From Methanoregula sp. (GTDB taxonomy: Archaea; Halobacteriota; Methanomicrobia; Methanomicrobiales; Methanospirillaceae): 38,483 nt of DNA. The stretch covers positions 1-38,483 of the forward strand of contig JAUYTV010000022.1 in NCBI GenBank assembly GCA_030694985.1. The letters are read 5' to 3'. The notes below the pieces were generated by a model. That model was not told the origin of the DNA. It was given only the letters and a program-made list of their open reading frames with translations, and did no database searches. Below, in pieces: positions 19,363 to 26,450 of the stretch. A program made the translations under genes and the position numbers. Positions within the stretch are counted from its first letter, which is position 1, and each line of letters opens with the position of its first letter.

Positions 19363-20172
19363 ATGGACGATTTTGAAACCCTGAAGCGATACATTGAACA
19401 GACGTTAAAGATCCAGTGCTCGAGTTACAAAGAGGATTATATCAAGCGTCGTCTCTTATCCAGGATGCGCTCTACCAATTCAGCAGACTACGGGGCGTAT
19501 CTCCGGTACCTCAAGGTAACTACCCCTGAACTCGAACTCCTGAGAAACGCACTTACTGTCAATGTCACAGAATTTTTCCGCGACACTGAAGTGTATGATG
19601 CGATCAAAAAAGAAGTTCTGCCCGATCTTTTCAAACAGCGAAAACGTCTCAGGATCTGGAGCGCCGGTTGTTCAACCGGAGAAGAACCCTACTCTCTTGC
19701 CATGATCCTCCACGAAATGATGGCGCTGCACAAGGATTTGTCCGCCCAGATCCTTGCAACAGATATCGATCTGGTAGTGCTGGGGAAAGCCAAAGAGGGT
19801 ATCTTCTCTCCAAAAGCCATGGTCAAACTCACAGAGACCCAGGCTCACCGGCATTTCGACAAACTTCCCAATGGCGATTTCAAAGCCAAACAACATTTGA
19901 AAGATTTAATCAAGTTCACCCCAAACGATCTGATGTCGGGTATCCCTGTCTCACGGTACTTAGATCTCATCACCTGCCGTAATGTGACCATCTACTTCAA
20001 TGAAAAGCAAAAAGATGAACTCGCACGCACGTTCCATGGCGCACTGGTGGCTGATGGTTACTATATCATGGGTAAGACCGAATATCTCGGACGGTCAGTA
20101 GACGGGCTCTTTACTGCAAAAAATTCTGCACAGAAAATTTTTGTGAGAAAGGAACCTGCTAAGACGGTTTGA
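19363..20172 (+). CDS. cheR: Chemoreceptor glutamate methyltransferase
   Basis: CheR uses S-adenosylmethionine to methylate glutamates on MCPs for adaptation. The N-terminal helical domain (about 1-70) has the basic YIKRRLLSRMR segment; the Rossmann domain carries NVTEFFRD and the SAM loop WSAGCSTGEEPYSLAM. ILATDID and the FTPNDLM and DLITCRNVTIYF segments follow, the last being the usual DLIxCRNVLIYF. I choose ATG 19363 because GAGG sits 5 bases upstream; an ATG at 19336 and a TTG at 19330 lack this. The length, 269 residues, is normal. Its presence shows that the receptors are probably adaptation-competent, but no CheB methylesterase is in the window. Confidence 0.96.
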   Translation: MDDFETLKRYIEQTLKIQCSSYKEDYIKRRLLSRMRSTNSADYGAYLRYLKVTTPELELLRNALTVNVTEFFRDTEVYDAIKKEVLPDLFKQRKRLRIWSAGCSTGEEPYSLAMILHEMMALHKDLSAQILATDIDLVVLGKAKEGIFSPKAMVKLTETQAHRHFDKLPNGDFKAKQHLKDLIKFTPNDLMSGIPVSRYLDLITCRNVTIYFNEKQKDELARTFHGALVADGYYIMGKTEYLGRSVDGLFTAKNSAQKIFVRKEPAKTV

Positions 20173-20176
20173 GGAG

Positions 20177-20208
20177 TTTTTTTGGATTTCCTTTTTTTTG
20201 TTTTTTTA
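20177..20208 (+). terminator. T-rich transcription terminator after cheR
   Basis: Three close T runs (7, 8 and 7 bases) follow the cheR stop, as expected for an archaeal oligo-T terminator. Confidence 0.5.
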
Positions 20209-20354
20209 TTGGGTGAAATCCTGATTTTGCAATCATCCATATCATCACTTTCACCCCACCAACCCGTACGTTAATACCCCTAAAAAAAAAAAAAACAATT
20301 GCAGAAGCATTGAAGATCACCGCTCGTACATAATAACAGGAAAGGAATTTGCAA

Positions 20355-20924
20355 ATGGAGTTTTCAATTAAGGATATTGTTGAGGATCTTACCGATTTGG
20401 ACCTCGCAATATTACAGTTGCTGCATGCCGGCAACGATGATCCCCTGAAGGGAAGAGTGGCATTCCAGAAAGAGATGTTCCTAATCGCAGATTATATAAA
20501 AAAGATACGGGAGAAAACGGAATTCATCCCGCACACCTTTGGCCCCTACAGTGAGGCTGCCGAAAATGAGATGGGGAATCTGAAATCCCTGGGGCTCGTG
20601 AAGGAACAGGGTCATAAATATCACATCACTCCCACCGGAATTGCAGCACTAAGTGAGGCAAAACCCGCGTTTACCGATGAAGAAATCGAAGCGATTCAGG
20701 ATTATAAAGAATTCCTCAATGACCTGTCGCGTGATGAAATACTCCTTTTTGTTTATGTCTCATACCCGGATTTCATAGAGGAATCGGCAGTATATGAGCA
20801 AGTGATAAGAAAGCGGATTCCCACCGCAACCTCTCTTTTTAAGAAAGGAAAAATCAGCCTGGAGAAAGCCGCATTTTTAGCCGGGCTCCCGGTTGAGAAA
20901 TTCCTTGATCGGGCACGAGGATAA
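20355..20924 (+). CDS. Antitoxin-like protein paired with a PIN protein
   Basis: A 189-residue protein whose N-terminal part (ILQLLHAGNDDPLKGRVAFQKEMFLIADYI) resembles a winged-helix/YwgA-like domain with GPYS and YHITPTG segments. Its C-terminus (FKKGKISLEKAAFLAGLPVEKFLD) resembles UPF0175-type antitoxins. ATG 20355 (MEFSIKD) has AGGAAAGGA upstream; a TTG two codons earlier is possible. The stop is 1 bp before the ATG of a PIN-domain gene, the usual antitoxin-toxin order. The family assignment is by pattern only. Confidence 0.75.
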   Translation: MEFSIKDIVEDLTDLDLAILQLLHAGNDDPLKGRVAFQKEMFLIADYIKKIREKTEFIPHTFGPYSEAAENEMGNLKSLGLVKEQGHKYHITPTGIAALSEAKPAFTDEEIEAIQDYKEFLNDLSRDEILLFVYVSYPDFIEESAVYEQVIRKRIPTATSLFKKGKISLEKAAFLAGLPVEKFLDRARG

Positions 20925-20925
20925 T

Positions 20926-21225
20926 ATGAAAATATTCGATACCTCGTCCATCATCTGCATCTTCCGTGAAATCAGGTTTGCCAAAGCGCTGGATACCTGC
21001 ATGAAACAAGGATATCGGCTGACAACTACGCAGCAGGTATTCGATGAGATTAAAAGAAACCCGGACACGTTCCGGGAATTTACTGCGTATGGAAAATTTT
21101 CCATTGTACCGGTAAATGATAATCCGTGTTTTAATAAATTATCAAAACGGTATCCGTATCTCCATTCCGGAGAGATCAGCGTTCTCTGTTTTAGCTTGCA
21201 ATCACAATCGGGCATCGGGTTCTAA
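20926..21225 (+). CDS. PIN-domain protein, apparently short at its 3' end
   Basis: The start is ATG 20926 (MKIFDTSSIICIF), directly after the upstream gene. A PIN ribonuclease fold is suggested by the first acidic residue D5 in FDTSSI, an Asp-Glu in VFDEIKRNP, and HSGEISVLC carrying the third acid. The 99-residue product ends at SGIGF, before the region where PIN proteins of this type carry their last acidic residue; typical lengths are 130-160. A different frame stays open downstream from about 21212 to 21435, so a frameshift is possible. If broken, the toxin may be inactive. Type II toxin-antitoxin role is inferred from neighbour and fold. Confidence 0.7.
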   Translation: MKIFDTSSIICIFREIRFAKALDTCMKQGYRLTTTQQVFDEIKRNPDTFREFTAYGKFSIVPVNDNPCFNKLSKRYPYLHSGEISVLCFSLQSQSGIGF

Positions 21226-21363
21226 ATCGTTTTGCTTCATTTAAGGGGCTTGGGCTTGCAAGAGAAACTTATATGAAAAAGATAGCTGATTGTTTGACAA
21301 TATCAAATTTTCACCTCTCTGGTGCAAAGCCTTTGGCTTCATTTGAGGTTCTTTTTACGAAAA

Positions 21364-21375
21364 AGATTTTAAAAT
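21364..21375 (+). promoter_or_regulatory. TATA-like element for a probably leaderless mRNA
   Basis: The sequence agattttaaaat is centred about 27 bases upstream of ATG 21397, with no Shine-Dalgarno sequence before that ATG. This spacing fits a leaderless archaeal transcript. Confidence 0.45.
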
Positions 21376-21396
21376 TTCAAACTATAGTTTATCGTT

Positions 21397-21720
21397 ATGC
21401 CAAAAACAGCCAGGATGATCCAGTTACAGGATAGTAAAAATCATCAGACTCCTGTAAAATCTGCCGGGCGTAAGAAAAATCCTGTAATAATTCCCAAAAC
21501 CACCATCCAGATCAATCAGATGACAAAAATAATTCTTGAACAGGTCAAAGAGATGGAACATCTGGAAACCTACGATGATGTCATAAATTTCCTGTTCAAA
21601 GAACGAAGAAAAAGTTTGCCTTCAACCTTCGGGTGTATGCCAGAATGCGGACCATTCCAGCGGGAAGAGGAGGATGATCCCTATCGCTTACCTGATGTTG
21701 TGTTCATCGGTGACACCTGA
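21397..21720 (+). CDS. Small antitoxin-like protein (ribbon-helix-helix-like)
   Basis: A 107-residue protein with a basic, disordered N-terminus (1-30), then TTIQINQMTKIILEQVKEME followed by ETYDDVINFLFKERRK. That strand-helix-helix pattern with the ETYDDVI signature is seen in archaeal VapB-like/DUF7557-like antitoxins. The C-terminal tail (GCMPECGPFQREEEDDPYR) resembles the toxin-binding tail of such proteins. No toxin gene directly follows; the nearest is the PIN gene upstream, which already has its own partner. It may be an orphan antitoxin or a regulator. Confidence 0.65.
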   Translation: MPKTARMIQLQDSKNHQTPVKSAGRKKNPVIIPKTTIQINQMTKIILEQVKEMEHLETYDDVINFLFKERRKSLPSTFGCMPECGPFQREEEDDPYRLPDVVFIGDT

Positions 21721-21909
21721 TTCTCTTTTGCGCGTCCCGGTTTTTTAATCCCGATGCTTTTTTTATTCATATCTTATCCGATACAACCGGAGTAATCACG
21801 GACGCAGATGCGGCTATCTGGATATTTTTTTTAAACCCGGTTCGAGAAAATTTTCAAAAAATGGTTCATTGCTATGACCGGGCATCGTGCGGGTCCGGGC
21901 TTTGACCGG

Positions 21910-21993
21910 ATTACTGTTCACTACTGTATCAGGGTTTTTTGTTACAGTAAGCAATTACCGTAACAATTTTTAAGACATGCGGGTAAACAGTAA
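21910..21993. repeat. ~84-bp direct repeat, left copy
   Basis: This matches 23474-23556 over its whole length, apart from a short block (ccgtaacaat against ccaaaaaaaa) and single changes. It contains ttactgt (21911), acagtaa (21944) and acagtaa (21987), so opposite-facing copies of a 7-mer. Its right end falls at the point where the AlbA_2 reading frame begins. Confidence 0.85.
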
Positions 21994-21995
21994 CT

Positions 21996-23309
21996 ATCGA
22001 TCTCGGCACACTGCTCTCTATCATCCGGGACGGGGAGTCCGGGCAAGCTGAATTCAAACGCGAGCCAACAAAAACACTCCAAAAGGAGATCGCTGCATTT
22101 GCAAATGCTGATGGAGGGCACATCCTAATCGGGGTAAACGATCAGGGTTCAGTAGTTGGAACTGACCGGAAGCTGGCTCAGGAATCATTAGCTTCTGCTC
22201 TCCAGTCCATCATCCCATCACCGGAGATTTCCACTAATACATTTACCCTTGAGGGAAAGGAAATTTTTGTTATCACCGTAAAAAAAGGTGAATACCTCTG
22301 TTCGGTTGGCGGGGTAGTATACATCCGGATCGGAAACGGAGTCCGCCCGCTCTCCATTCAGGAAGTACTCATGCTTGCATCCGAACTTGGAACAGTGAAC
22401 TGGGACCAGTCTCCTCTCGCACCTATAAGCGAGGCAAAAAAAGAATACATAGACGGGTTCTTTGAGCGAGTCAGCGAGAGCCGGGGCAAGACCGTTAAAA
22501 AAATTGACCGGGACCGGTATTTAAGGAGTGCAAAAGCAGTAAAGGACGGTAAACTTACAAACGCTGGCGTCCTCTTTCTCACTGATGCAACAGAGTTTCT
22601 CCCTCAGGCAAAGATACGACTCATTTCAATGGAGCAGGACACACCGCAATGGAATAAGGAGTTTGAAGGTCCGGTCTGGAAGAGCATCGAATCAGCATAT
22701 GCAGCACTACTATTAGAGATACAAAAGATTGATGTGGTATCCGGAACCCGCCGGATCAAACTGGAGGAGTATCCGCCACGGGCTATCCGTGAGGCACTCA
22801 TCAATGCAGTCGCGCACCGGAACTACACAATCGAGGCAGATATCCGTATCTTTCTCTACCCTGATCATCTCATCATCCGGAATCCGGGCTGCCTGCTTCC
22901 CGGAGTAGATCTTACCGATCCTGAACATATCCCCCGCAATCCGGCGCTCTGCAACCTTCTCCATAATTGCGGATACATCGAGCGATATGGATTAGGCATC
23001 CGCCTCATCCGTGAAACAACAAAAGTGCATGGGCTCTGCACAGTTGATTTTGTCACATCCTCTGGCAAATTCGAAGTTGTATTCCGGAAGAATCCCCGTA
23101 CCGATATTAACGGCATCGATAAGAGAATTTTATCCCTCATCACAACTCCGAAAAAGAGCAGCGAGATCGCAAAAGAAACAAACATGGCAAAAGTATCGGT
23201 CCTCAGACGACTCATGGTGCTTGACCAGTTCGGGCTCGTAAAAAAGATCGGAAGAGGCCCTCAGACCCGGTATGTGTTACGCTCCGGTAATCTGATCACG
23301 ATGAAATAG
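21996..23309 (+). CDS. AlbA_2/HATPase_c_4 transcriptional regulator with no canonical start codon
   Basis: The frame is open from 21987 to 23309 and is conserved from its first codons. AlbA_2 (Schlafen-type) domain at about 1-130: SIIRDGESGQAEFKRE, EIAAFANADGGHILIGVND, VYIRIGNGVRPL. HATPase_c_4-like region at about 230-340: YPPRAIREALINAVAHRNY, IRNPGCLLPGV, GLGIRLIRE. Winged helix at the end (KKSSEIAKETNMAKVSVLRRL). There is no ATG, GTG or TTG before ATG 22371, which would delete the whole AlbA_2 domain. ATC 21996 or CTG 22011 sit where homologues normally start. Either a non-canonical start is used, only a truncated protein is made, or the start was lost when the flanking repeat formed. The domain calls are firm; expression is uncertain. 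Confidence 0.75.
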   Translation: MDLGTLLSIIRDGESGQAEFKREPTKTLQKEIAAFANADGGHILIGVNDQGSVVGTDRKLAQESLASALQSIIPSPEISTNTFTLEGKEIFVITVKKGEYLCSVGGVVYIRIGNGVRPLSIQEVLMLASELGTVNWDQSPLAPISEAKKEYIDGFFERVSESRGKTVKKIDRDRYLRSAKAVKDGKLTNAGVLFLTDATEFLPQAKIRLISMEQDTPQWNKEFEGPVWKSIESAYAALLLEIQKIDVVSGTRRIKLEEYPPRAIREALINAVAHRNYTIEADIRIFLYPDHLIIRNPGCLLPGVDLTDPEHIPRNPALCNLLHNCGYIERYGLGIRLIRETTKVHGLCTVDFVTSSGKFEVVFRKNPRTDINGIDKRILSLITTPKKSSEIAKETNMAKVSVLRRLMVLDQFGLVKKIGRGPQTRYVLRSGNLITMK

Positions 23310-24019
23310 TGCTGGAAATCTAAAAAAGATCTCAGGGAATAATAACTTCCGGCAACTTGTTCCTCCGTGTGCAGCGCTCCCAGTCTGTCCCCGCTGCCGC
23401 TACTATTTTAGTTCATGATCAATCCTTTTTAAGCGGGCTGCAACATTGAATTCATCTCACGGACACTTACCAGATTACTGTTCACTACTGTATCAGGTTT
23501 TTTGTTACAGTAAGCAATTACCAAAAAAAAATTTAAGACCTGCGGGTAAACAGTAATTTTTATAATTCTGTTCATTCGTTATCGGTAAAACAACACCTAA
23601 TCCGGGTGTCATTGAGAGATGGGAAAACAAGCCCGATTTGGACTCCGATTACCGGTTTCAGGGCCGGAAAACCCCCTCTAAAACCATCCGGTTCCGGAAT
23701 GTGAAAATAAGTGCCGAAATCTCACCCCGTTTGCCAAAATACAGCTATATTGGGCTTGAAAAACGAGGGGCGCCAAGGCACTTTAAAGCGAGGTTTGTTT
23801 TTCCCGTAGGTTTTCCTGTTTTAGGAGAGATCTGCCCTGCAAAGGGTCGTTAACGAGGTCGTTTTTTCCGGGGGGTGGCCGGGAAAAATGGTGATGATAC
23901 CCCGATATCGTTTTTCATCGGACATTACCTATTGCAAAGATATTTTACTGATACGAATATCGCTTGGAAAAATCCATATCAGTCACTCTCCAACTCCCTT
24001 TGTTATCATCCGTTTTTAT
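23310..24019. other. Gene-free stretch of about 0.7 kb
   Basis: Apart from the right copy of the direct repeat, I see no supportable gene. A frame at 23638-23853 has a composition unlike its neighbours and no recognisable motif. Confidence 0.5.
23474..23556. repeat. ~84-bp direct repeat, right copy
   Basis: It lies in the same orientation as 21910-21993, 1.56 kb away, on the other side of the AlbA_2 gene. It ends in the same gggtaaacagtaa. The pair brackets exactly one gene, so the segment could be a small inserted unit or the product of a duplication. Confidence 0.85.
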
Positions 24020-24457
24020 TCAGAAGATGATTGGTGAACTGTCCTTTTCTATTAAGAAAGTTTCCATAGTAACGAATCGGATTTCTCCGGAGTGCACACG
24101 AAGTATGACAATCTCCTTATCATCAGGACCGCTATAACCAACGGAAATTAAGGACGGTCGCTCATTAAACAATCGTGCTTTTAAGTTTTTATCCTCCACA
24201 TATTCACAGAATCCGGTCACCCGCATCATCCTGGCAGGATGGGGTGGTAATGGCGGAGCAAAAAAGCAGATCTCCACTTTTGGGTTCTTTTTTATTTCTT
24301 TTGCCAGATGTGTGGAAGCGCCGGTATGGAAATAGAAGGCGTCATTCATCACACACCAAAGTAACAATGTTCTGACGTGTGGTTGAGAACCTGCTGCTGT
24401 TGCAAATGAACAAAGCGGGAAATTTCCGGCAAATCGCCAACACTCATTTAGTTCCAT
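24020..24457 (-). CDS. Pyridoxamine 5'-phosphate oxidase-like flavin-binding protein
   Basis: A 145-residue protein of the split-barrel PNPOx-like superfamily: FPLCSFATAAGSQPHVRTLL (first strands), FYFHTGASTHLAKEIKKNPKVEICFF (the FMN-contacting strand-helix, normally TxxxSxKxxxLxxNPxV), then MRVTGFCEYVED and a C-terminal strand with ILRVHSGEIRFVTME. Such proteins bind FMN or F420 as homodimers. The exact substrate cannot be told from sequence, and a true vitamin B6 function is unlikely given the short length. It stands alone with gene-free flanks. Confidence 0.88.
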   Translation of the reverse strand: MELNECWRFAGNFPLCSFATAAGSQPHVRTLLLWCVMNDAFYFHTGASTHLAKEIKKNPKVEICFFAPPLPPHPARMMRVTGFCEYVEDKNLKARLFNERPSLISVGYSGPDDKEIVILRVHSGEIRFVTMETFLIEKDSSPIIF

Positions 24458-24770
24458 TTTCTATCGTCTCACTTAATTTTTTTTATATTCCTGAAATAGA
24501 TTTCTGAACAAAGACAGTTGTTGGTGTGAGGAACAATTACCCTTTATGGTCGAATGTAAGGATCCGCGATCCTACAATTATCGGATAAATCTCTCACGAT
24601 CTGCATGTACAAACAACCAAATTTTTATTTCTCTGGTTTGACACAACCAAAAAAATATCATGGACATTTTTAAAAAAAAACGGAACTGTTCAGCCTTGAG
24701 ACGGTCATCGCATGCCGATTGACAATTCTCCGGAACATGAACGGGCACCGGAAGGGATAGCCACCAAAAG

Positions 24771-24873
24771 TGTGTCACTTATGTCACATTGAGTCATTTC
24801 CGGGATCTTTTTTCTGTAATATTTTCGCGTAGGACTTATCAGGAAATGGGGTTAATGTGACACAATTGACACA
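24771..24873. repeat. Imperfect inverted repeat with ~31-bp arms
   Basis: The left arm (24771-24801) reads tgtgtcacttatgtcacatt then gagtcatttcc. The right arm (24842-24873) reads ggaaatggggttaatgtgac then acaattgacaca. Arms pair with few mismatches and are separated by about 40 bases. Each arm also contains two TGTCA half-sites. It could be a hairpin, a regulator site or a short non-autonomous element. Confidence 0.65.
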
Positions 24874-25049
24874 AGACTGATGATGACTTCACCACGACGC
24901 GGGAGAACACTGCACCGGGTCTGATTGTTGTCGGCAACTTTGCTATCAGTGAGATCTTAGCTGATTGTTTGACACGACCAAATAATTGCAAAAGACCCCC
25001 CAATTAAAAACTTCCTTATTTCTCACATCTCACATCTGAATAATTCTCT

Positions 25050-25098
25050 GCATTTCATATATGCCGTGCATTATCGTTTTGCAAATATTCAATATATA
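25050..25098 (+). promoter_or_regulatory. Promoter of the first HEAT-repeat gene with shared upstream element
   Basis: The 21-mer gcatttcatatatgccgtgca (25050-25070) recurs at 25791-25811 upstream of the paralogous gene. A TATA-like aatatata lies at 25091-25098, about 41 bp further on, the same distance as in the second copy. Confidence 0.6.
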
Positions 25099-25148
25099 CC
25101 CCCAGATATTATGATTCATCCCAAAAGGGTGGGACTGGAGAAGAAAAA

Positions 25149-25568
25149 ATGGAAAAGACATTCAATCAGTTAAAAGACAAGAGCAGACCCGAGCGCTGGA
25201 TGTCTGTTGTTGCTCTTGGAAATTTTGGTACACCAGCTGTTGATTACCTTCACAAGGCATTACATGATGACGACAAGTGGGTACGCTACATGGCTGCCGA
25301 CGCATTGGGTAACATTGGCGATGTGCGTTCCATTGATCCGCTTGTAAAACTCTTAAATGACAATGATCAGGATGTACGGTTTGCAACAGTGTATGCACTT
25401 GGAACAATTGGACATCCTTCTGCCGGAACAGCACTCCAACAGACGTGTGAGAAGGATAATTGCTTTGTTAAGATTGCCGCTGAAGAAGCGCTCTTGAAAC
25501 TCGGAGCACCGGATAAAAAATCTGCCGCAGGAAAAGCAGAAGCACCCCTGTCATCTAACAAACGGTAA
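25149..25568 (+). CDS. HEAT-repeat protein (PBS lyase HEAT-like)
   Basis: A 139-residue all-helical protein of about four HEAT repeats. Repeat landmarks are WMSVVALGNFGTPAVDYLHKAL, VRYMAADALGNIGDVRSIDPLVKLL, VRFATVYALGTIGHPSAGTALQQ and VKIAAEEALLKLG. The phycobilisome-lyase name is only a family label; these proteins usually act as binding scaffolds. The C-terminus is a charged tail (KKSAAGKAEAPLSSNKR). GGAG lies upstream of ATG. A paralogue follows 316 bp downstream with a related promoter. No partner is suggested by context. Confidence 0.9.
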   Translation: MEKTFNQLKDKSRPERWMSVVALGNFGTPAVDYLHKALHDDDKWVRYMAADALGNIGDVRSIDPLVKLLNDNDQDVRFATVYALGTIGHPSAGTALQQTCEKDNCFVKIAAEEALLKLGAPDKKSAAGKAEAPLSSNKR

Positions 25569-25884
25569 CAATAATCAAACTATATACTTTTCAACAATTA
25601 TTTTGCATTTTTTTAAGGATCTTAAAGAATATATTTTTTTTCGGGATGCACAATTGCAGTATAATCCCCGGCAGGTTTTTTTTCTCGCCAGACAAATACA
25701 GAAATTGTTCCGTATCTCTTAAACATATGGAAACTATCCGCCATATCAAGAGGTTCCCCTTTTTCTACTCTTACGACGGTTTCATTTTGTGCATTTCATA
25801 TATGCCATGCAATAACTACTGGCAAATGTTGATAATATTACTTGTATGACTACTCATCATCCCCAAGCAGGGAGGAGTAGTTCT
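25569..25884. other. Intergenic region between the two HEAT genes
   Basis: It begins with T-rich runs (from about 25604 and again near 25630) that could terminate the first gene's transcript and ends with the second gene's promoter. No small gene is evident. Confidence 0.5.
25791..25840 (+). promoter_or_regulatory. Promoter of the second HEAT-repeat gene with shared upstream element
   Basis: The 21-mer gcatttcatatatgccatgca at 25791-25811 differs by one base from the copy at 25050. A TATA-like gataatatta lies at 25831-25840. The whole block, including gcaaatgtt against gcaaatatt, parallels the first promoter. Confidence 0.6.
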
Positions 25885-26271
25885 ATGCAGAATATAGTAG
25901 CAGCACTTGCAAAAAAGGATAATCTTGAAAGATGGAAAAACGTTGTGGATCTGGAAAAGTTTGGCCAACCGGCAACAGAGTTTCTCGTACAGGCACTGGC
26001 CGATAATGATCGCTGGGTCAGGTACCTTGCTGCTGATGCACTGGCAAATATTGGAGCTACCAATTCCGTTGACTCCATTGTATCACTCTTAAGGGATCCG
26101 GATCAGGACGTGCGTTTTGCTGCAGCAGCAGCACTTGGAAAACTTGGAGATCCAAAGGCGATAAAGAGCCTGCAGGAAGTTCTCAAACGAGATAACGGTT
26201 ATGTGAAGATTGCTGCAGAAGAATCATTGATGAAATTATCACCAATGGGTGATGAATCTCCTTCACACTGA
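25885..26271 (+). CDS. HEAT-repeat protein, paralogue of the preceding gene
   Basis: I choose ATG 25885 (MQNIVAALAKKDNLERW): GGAGGAG sits 7 bases upstream and the start then aligns residue for residue with the paralogue (MEKTFNQLKDKSRPERW). The longer frame from 25846 adds 13 unconserved residues. The product has 128 residues with HEAT repeats VVDLEKFGQPATEFLVQAL, VRYLAADALANIGATNSVDSIV, VRFAAAAALGKLGDPKAIKSL and VKIAAEESLMKL. The likely role is a protein-binding scaffold, partner unknown. The shared promoter element implies common control with the first copy. Confidence 0.9.
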   Translation: MQNIVAALAKKDNLERWKNVVDLEKFGQPATEFLVQALADNDRWVRYLAADALANIGATNSVDSIVSLLRDPDQDVRFAAAAALGKLGDPKAIKSLQEVLKRDNGYVKIAAEESLMKLSPMGDESPSH

Positions 26272-26450
26272 CAATTGACCACACCTCAAAATATGATTTC
26301 ATAAATTTTCTTTTTTTTGAATAATCCAGACAGGGCTGAATTCGAACCTGCTATAAAGAGACATAACTATTTAGAGACGTGCCACAGTATTTTTTTTTAC
26401 AACCGCTACTCCGTAATGTCACGGTAAAAAAACAGACTATATTACATCTT

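Larger units (their letters stand above)
24458..25148. other. Gene-free stretch of about 0.7 kb with inverted repeats
   Basis: No gene is supportable. It contains a long imperfect inverted repeat (24771-24873) and two copies of GTTTGACAC(A/G)ACCAAA (near 24636 and 24969). The first 12 bases of that motif also lie within agctgattgtttgaca near 21282. The 3' end holds the promoter of the HEAT-repeat gene. Confidence 0.5.

Noticed and set aside
23638-23853. A 71-codon plus-strand frame
   Set aside because: No ribosome site, no recognisable motif, and an unusual basic composition; it lies in a gene-free stretch beside the direct repeat.
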